From Gracilaria vermiculophylla (taxonomy: Eukaryota > Rhodophyta > Florideophyceae > Gracilariales > Gracilariaceae): a DNA stretch of 64,000 nucleotides. The translations under genes were made by a program, and so were the position numbers. Of the stretch, positions 59,132-64,000 are shown piece by piece. The number at the start of each line of letters is the position of its first letter. Positions within the stretch are counted from its first letter, which is position 1. The notes beneath the pieces were generated by a model. The model saw only the letters and a program-made list of their open reading frames with translations, was not told the DNA's origin and did no database searches. The stretch lies in contig JAHNZQ020003147.1 in assembly GCA_019155205.2 (NCBI GenBank), positions 564,085 to 628,084 on the forward strand. The letters run 5' to 3'.

Positions 59132-59684
59132 AGTGCTCGTGATGGCTTGTAGCGCGAAGGGTTGTGGCAGGGTATGGAGCACTATAGCGGGAAAGTTCTA
59201 GGCGGTACGGATAACAAAAGTGCTATATAAACCGAATAGCGTGTGACATGAGCTCTTCTGCATCCAATTCAGGTCAACTTCAGAAATTTCGTGATGCAAA
59301 GATGATGGGCCCCGCTTATTCGGTTGCAACAATCTTGAAACGCTATGGCAAGGTTCACAGATAGGGACCCAGCGTTCGGTGGCGGCGGACACAATTAAGT
59401 CTCGTGACGGCCAGTATCACAAAACCATTCTGGCTCAGGCCAAGTTGCGTTGTCCAATTCCTGTCTGTGTAGACCTCATTGATGAATATGTGATGTGATG
59501 ATAACGAAGTCTGCAGTATTCATGGCCGTTTTAGCCCCTCAGGCTACCTTCGTATCCAATACCTTCGCATGATACAGCGTGAGCTTCACAACTCACTGAG
59601 GTCAGCCCATGGTCTTGATGATGACACGATATACACGTACATCTCCCGCTTCAATTACAGAGCAGCAGGCCCAATGACTGGTGC
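59132..59684. other. Spacer between transporter and CWC27 genes
   Basis: About 550 bp. No supported gene. Promoter of the transporter and 3' end of CWC27. Confidence 0.45.
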
Positions 59685-60926
59685 TCATCCCCTACGCAAA
59701 CGCATCGATCCCCGCTTTGAGTGGGGCACACGAACTTCGTACTCTTCGTCATTTCCGGCCATAGTGGCGAGGTTAAGCCTTTTGGCGTACCACATTTTCC
59801 CGTCATCGGCTGCGTCGCCCATACGGCGGGCCTTGACTACTTTTCCTTCAAAGGCCTTCAATCGTCGCAGAGTCTCCCCTTCGTCTTTGCGACGGCGTTT
59901 TCTCCTTCGCCTGTCGTCACGCTCGTCTTCAGTAGTGACCTCCGCCATGGCTCTACACATGGCTTCAGTCTCGTCCTCTTTCCCATCCTCGTCTTTGGTG
60001 GGTTGAGACTGTTGTGCTTCTTTACCCCCTGTATCCTTTTTATCCATGCCATCGAGCTCTGCCTTAATTTTCTCGAATTCTTCATTCGCTTTGCGCACGT
60101 CATCAGACCGATCTGATTCGGGATGCTTTCGTTTTCTATCTGCGACGGGCGGAGTTTCTGGCTCAGTATCATCCTTCTTTGCTGGTGGCGGATCGCGCTT
60201 GCAGAGAAATAATGTAGAGTCTGAGTTACGTCTTATTCGACGTCTTGTTTCCCCAGGCTTTAACATGCGCGTAGGAGTTGAATCGTCACTGTCGCTGTCC
60301 GAATCGTTTGCGAAGGAGAGCAATCTCTTGCTTCTTGCCGTCTTCTTCACTGTATCTGTTTTCGCAGGCGCTGCTGTGGATTGGTCCCGTTTTGTAGCGG
60401 TGAGGTCAGGGAAAGGATTGACATCTACGGTGACGTTTTTGATTCTAGGAGCGTCATCGTCGACGTGATTTCTTTCGCCAGTTCCAGCGATGTTGCGCAC
60501 ATTGTAAATAGTGTCACCGACCACTTGCGCGAAAATAGTGTGCTGTCCATTCAACCAATCTGCTTTTGTAAGGGTTATGAAAAACTGGGACTTTGCCAAT
60601 CCTGCGTCGTCTGCGACCATAGCCACCAGGCCATGCCTGCGAAACTTGAGACGTCCAACGATCTCCTTTGGGATACCAGCCTTGTCTGGGAGAGCGACAT
60701 GGCCATCATGACCTGTGCCGGTGGCATCGCCTGTTTGTACGAGCAGGTCAGGCACAATGCGATGGAAAGCCAGGCCATCATAGTAGCCGTTCAGGCAGTG
60801 TTGTATGAAGTTGCGACAGGTCTGGGGGGTCTGCGAGCTCCACAAGCGAACGTCGAGCGGGCCGTGAGTGGTGTGAAGGGTAACGCGCCCTTGGGTGGGA
60901 GGTTCGAGATTGTAAACGGAAGACAT
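59685..60926 (-). CDS. CWC27: Spliceosome-associated cyclophilin CWC27 (413 aa)
   Basis: CWC27 is a cyclophilin-fold protein that joins the activated B spliceosome with CWC22. Residues 1-170 are the cyclophilin domain, opening with the CWC27-type MSSVYNLEPPTQGRVTLHTT, then WSSQTPQTCRNFIQHCLNGY, FHRIVPDLLVQTGDATGTG and SQFFITLTKADWLNGQHTIF. Some prolyl-isomerase active-site residues are kept (Phe-His-Arg). The catalytic Trp position should be checked, as CWC27 is inactive in humans. A disordered, acidic and basic region of about 240 residues follows (FANDSDSDSDDSTPTR, RRRKRRRKDEGE). The C-terminal end (MWYAKRLNLATMAG) resembles the conserved tail of CWC27. The start is the ATG at 60926. Confidence 0.9.
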   Translation of the reverse strand: MSSVYNLEPPTQGRVTLHTTHGPLDVRLWSSQTPQTCRNFIQHCLNGYYDGLAFHRIVPDLLVQTGDATGTGHDGHVALPDKAGIPKEIVGRLKFRRHGLVAMVADDAGLAKSQFFITLTKADWLNGQHTIFAQVVGDTIYNVRNIAGTGERNHVDDDAPRIKNVTVDVNPFPDLTATKRDQSTAAPAKTDTVKKTARSKRLLSFANDSDSDSDDSTPTRMLKPGETRRRIRRNSDSTLFLCKRDPPPAKKDDTEPETPPVADRKRKHPESDRSDDVRKANEEFEKIKAELDGMDKKDTGGKEAQQSQPTKDEDGKEDETEAMCRAMAEVTTEDERDDRRRRKRRRKDEGETLRRLKAFEGKVVKARRMGDAADDGKMWYAKRLNLATMAGNDEEYEVRVPHSKRGSMRLRRG

Positions 60927-62481
60927 AGGAGCTATGGTACAGGGTTTGGAGCGGTTCTACGACGCAAATTGAAAGGGTTGAGGAAAGGAGACGTTCAGCG
61001 AGCTATGACATCATCTTCAGAGGGTTTGGGGGAGCGAGACGGCTTCGGCTGCGGGCGCTGCGTTGCGGCGGCTGGTGCGGATTGTCATTGGGAGGCGGCG
61101 GAGTGATCCAGCGCGCCGAGAGGGGTGCACTGCTCGCGACGATTGCAGTTCGTGCGCTCTGCGCGCGCGCTGCGTGACGTGGTGCAATGCGATTGAAAAA
61201 TCGCCAACTTCGGCCACCGCTTTAAAATTCGTTCCGGCCTCGTGGCGCCAAATCATCTCAAGGCTTCGCCGCCCGTGCCCCGCGTTCCGCGCCGGGGATA
61301 CTCCAGCTGTGGCCATGGACCTCCGCGTACGACCTGTCGCGGCTCGCCACCGACGCGAATACGCTCATTTCCTCTGCTAATCTCATCCGGTCGCAGCAGT
61401 CCTTTGTACCTACGTTGCGTCTCCACGAAACCTGCGCTTGTCCTTGACGTCAGCAATTGCACCTTTTTGAATCACTTGTCTCTTCTATTGAGAAGCATTC
61501 GATGAAACCTGACGGTCACTGTCCTGTCATCCAGTATAACTGCGACTCGTAAGGGAGTGCTGAAACCTGCGTTAGGTGCCTCGCTGTTGGGTGTCGCTTC
61601 TGCGCATGCATACCCGTGTGGTGTGAGATGCCTCCAGATGACTCCCAGATCCGAGAGCTGAATTTGCTTCGCTGGATAAAAGTAGCCGCAACAACAGCAT
61701 ACAATCTCTCCAGTCCGGAAATGAGTGGTGAAGTGTGCAGTGTTTTGAAAAATCCCCGTAGAGAGCTAATGAAGCCAGTCAAACCTTAATCAACCAATGC
61801 ACCAAGAAAGCTCTCTTTTTTTTAACACGGTGTAGCAGAAAGCACTGACACATCTCCGGATCCCAGACAGGCTTGGAAAGTGCGCGTCGGACGAAATGAA
61901 CAGGTATGTATACCGGAAATGAAATCCGCATCCCGCTTCGATTCAATCAGATGAAAAAAGCTACGAACAATTTCTTGTCCGAAGGGTATGCCCAAATTCT
62001 CAACACGGAAGTGTAATCTAATCTTGGTTTTCTCTCTTTAGTCAGAGGCTTCCATCATAACGAAGAAGAGTATATACTCATGTTATGACACCATGCTCCG
62101 AATGGGCTTCCGTGCAAAATCACACGCTTTTCACAGAGGATCTTCACACGTAAACTATCCTGCTTGTTTCGTGCTAAATGCTAATGGATCTTGCTCACTA
62201 TTTGTGCGCCTGCTCACTGTACGCTTTGACGTCGAACCACGCCTAATCAAATCATTTGTAAGCAACATCGCCGTGCTTCAGCTGTCATGAATCGGCTGCC
62301 ATCACCAGAAGCTCCGTGTCTCGCGGCTTGGCTTTCGAAATTGATGGAGAGTTCTGCAGGAGACAACGTGCTTTGGAATTCCAGTGGCGCTGGAGTTGCT
62401 CAATCGCTCTCATGGTCAGGGCTGGAAGCCGCTACTATTCTTGCTTGTTGAAGGAACTCTGACTCCTTCGCCATCCACACG
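60927..62481. other. Gene-free region
   Basis: About 1.55 kb between CWC27 (start) and the cysteine-rich protein gene. The first 300 bp is GC-rich; the rest is of mixed composition. Only short inconsistent frames occur, including a poly-T run near 61812-61821. Confidence 0.45.
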
Positions 62482-63360
62482 ATGCTAGCCACTAATGTTT
62501 TTACTGGCATCACGCTTTTCAGTGTGCTTATGTTTCACGCCCATGCCAAAGGTGGCAACCTGGATCCGTGCCGAATGAGCTCAGACTGTGCCACAAGTCG
62601 TACATGTCGCGTGTTTAAACTAGATATTGGAAAAGCCATCCTCCAGGTGTTTGGGAAGGGAATTGATCTTGGAAATATAATTACGTCGATTACTCCAACC
62701 TGCAATGCAAATGATAACTATTGCATGTGCTTGCCATCGTCGGACAACGCCTTCAAGTGCTCGACTTCCTCTTCATGTTTGCGTGGTGAAGTTTGTACTT
62801 CTGAACGATATTGCATTTCAGAAATGCAGCAACGTTGGTTTCAGGAGGCCAGAAAGTGTATTTCAAACTCGGCATGTGGGTCAAACCAACAGTGTGCGAA
62901 GTTTGTTTTGGACGCTGCAGGATTCTGTCTCGCAAGAATGGGAACATCAAATATTGGAAACGGTACTTCTAATCCTGATTCAAACTCAACCAATACCGAC
63001 GGCAATGGCGGTCAAGCTCAAGATGTTTGCATATCAGCCAATTACTTATCGCACATACCGGCGCACAAACTGCTTTACAAGAATCATATTACCGCTCGAG
63101 TATTGTGTGACTCCTATGGGAGCTGTGCCACTGCGGGACACATTGTTCGTTATCGTGGAAAGGCAATGATGATGAAATCCTACTGTGCCATGGCTGGCAG
63201 TTGCAAGACGAAAATTATGCCGGTTAACAGCCCTCGATACCACCGTGCGCTAGCCATACCCTCCAACACGACAGATATGTCATTCACAGCATTTGCCGCT
63301 CGACATGGTACCAAGACGGAGGAGTACATACTTAGAGCTGCAGTTCACATGGGTTTATAA
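62482..63360 (+). CDS. Secreted cysteine-rich protein, unknown family (292 aa)
   Basis: A signal peptide (MLATNVFTGITLFSVLMFHA, cleavage near HAKA) leads to a secreted chain with about 21 Cys. Residues 30-155 have repeating patterns, such as DPCRMSSDCATSRTCRV, FKCSTSSSCLRGEVCTSERY and CISNSACGSNQQCAKFV, like small disulfide-rich repeats. A Ser/Asn/Gly/Thr-rich linker with several N-glycosylation sequons (NGT, NST) follows. The last 110 residues are a separate domain with Cys pairs (CDSYGSCATAGHIVRY, YCAMAGSCKTKIM) and a conserved-looking NSPRYHRAL. No enzyme motif is recognised. It may be a cell-wall or matrix protein. An AATAAA at 63500-63505 fits its poly(A) signal. Confidence 0.75.
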   Translation: MLATNVFTGITLFSVLMFHAHAKGGNLDPCRMSSDCATSRTCRVFKLDIGKAILQVFGKGIDLGNIITSITPTCNANDNYCMCLPSSDNAFKCSTSSSCLRGEVCTSERYCISEMQQRWFQEARKCISNSACGSNQQCAKFVLDAAGFCLARMGTSNIGNGTSNPDSNSTNTDGNGGQAQDVCISANYLSHIPAHKLLYKNHITARVLCDSYGSCATAGHIVRYRGKAMMMKSYCAMAGSCKTKIMPVNSPRYHRALAIPSNTTDMSFTAFAARHGTKTEEYILRAAVHMGL

Positions 63361-64000
63361 ATTGTGGGCTGATTGATTAACATGATCATATTAGCAGTGG
63401 AGCACCAACCCAATATATGCTGGTCCCTTTCTCTCTTCAAATAGTTTTCTCTTTTGCTGCGGGTGCCGTTCCCTAACTTGCTACACAGCAAATACCTCTA
63501 ATAAACACAGTTTCCTTTTCTCGTGATGGCCGGGATTCGGCGTTTTCACGCAGGCTCTCTATTTACCTGTAGTACAAAGAGAAAAAAAGGGGCCCAATGC
63601 TACGTGATACACATAAGAGATGTCGTGTGGAATTGGCCAAAACATATACAATCCGCATCATAAATATAAGATCGGCCATAGACAGAAAACCAATCATAAT
63701 GTTTGCGCCTGTTTCACATTTTCTGTTATCCCCGGTCAAAAGAAAGCCCAATCCGCAAAAAATTATTCAGATACAGTGCGCGTCAAAAGTAGAAGACTGG
63801 CGCCTCAGAAGAAAAAGAAGGGCGAAACCACCTCAAACTACAGTCTGTTTCAAAATCATAACACGTCGGTGTTCAAGTACAAAAATTGTGAATTTGGTAC
63901 TGTACGACTACAAGATCAAGATTAAAAATAAATTCAAGTCCAAAAACCGTTTCAAAATCATAACAACTTTGTGAAGTTTAAGTCTCTTTTGGCGACTCAG
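63361..64000. other. AT-rich 3' flank without a gene
   Basis: The final 640 bp is clearly richer in A and T than the rest of the window. Frames here are Lys/Asn/Ile-rich and short. I support only the 3' UTR of the preceding gene. Confidence 0.5.
63500..63505 (+). terminator. Probable polyadenylation signal
   Basis: AATAAA 140 bp after the stop codon of the cysteine-rich secreted protein gene. Confidence 0.4.

Noticed and set aside
60381..61106. A 241-codon + frame
   Set aside because: It is antisense to CWC27 for most of its length and shows no domain.
1..64000. CRISPR arrays, insertion sequences, retroelements or viral genes
   Set aside because: No spaced repeats, terminal inverted repeats, transposase, reverse transcriptase or capsid-like frames were seen.

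Overview
The window is nuclear DNA from a eukaryote, most likely a unicellular alga. It holds single genes on both strands with separate promoters, a eukaryotic-type tRNA-Glu(CUC), short GT-AG introns, spliceosome components (SmE, CWC27), a COMPASS-type histone methyltransferase, Mps1 and Yak1 kinases, and Fanconi and MutS-homologue repair proteins. Three genes point to a plastid: a PNPase whose leader has a phenylalanine near its N-terminus (the style of red-algal and glaucophyte transit peptides), a TGD3/MlaF-type lipid-transporter ATPase, and a HDAC with an organelle-like leader. Most genes have no intron. Those found are 67-123 nt, with GTAAGT, GTATGT, GTAGGT or GTGAGT donors. An intron-poor red alga is my best guess, but the sequence does not prove it.

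Layout. 1-6.7 kb: a possible small ORF, GC-rich tandem repeats, a Yak1 kinase (+) and plastid PNPase (-). 6.9-12.7 kb: an unknown gene, a two-exon DTWD1-like tRNA-modifying enzyme, a Tim17-family protein and cytosolic LysRS. 12.7-20.4 kb: a large helical-repeat protein (-), a very GC-rich divergent promoter, a secreted LPMO-like protein (+) and a class II-type HDAC (+). 21-30 kb: a multi-pass membrane protein, tRNA-Glu, three-exon SmE, a PTGES2-like protein, QueE, a WD40 protein and a two-exon TGD3-like ATPase. 30.4-43.6 kb: Mps1 (-) and Set1 (+), divergent, then MSH3 (+). 43.6-55.4 kb: FANCI (-), tail to tail with MSH3, a JMJD5-like JmjC protein, a possible decayed coding stretch, a two-exon EF-hand protein and Obg GTPase. 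55.9-63.4 kb: a coiled-coil protein, a WBP2/GRAM protein, a two-exon amino-acid transporter, CWC27 and a cysteine-rich secreted protein. The last 640 bp is AT-rich and appears empty.

No mobile element, CRISPR array, viral segment or operon was found. The items most worth following up are the LPMO-like protein with an N-terminal histidine exposed after signal cleavage, a bacterial-type QueE radical-SAM enzyme with a mitochondrial-like leader, the MSH3/FANCI convergent pair, and several unrecognised genes, including secreted and membrane proteins. Starts were chosen at ATG codons that suit the family, so several proteins are shorter than the longest open frame.
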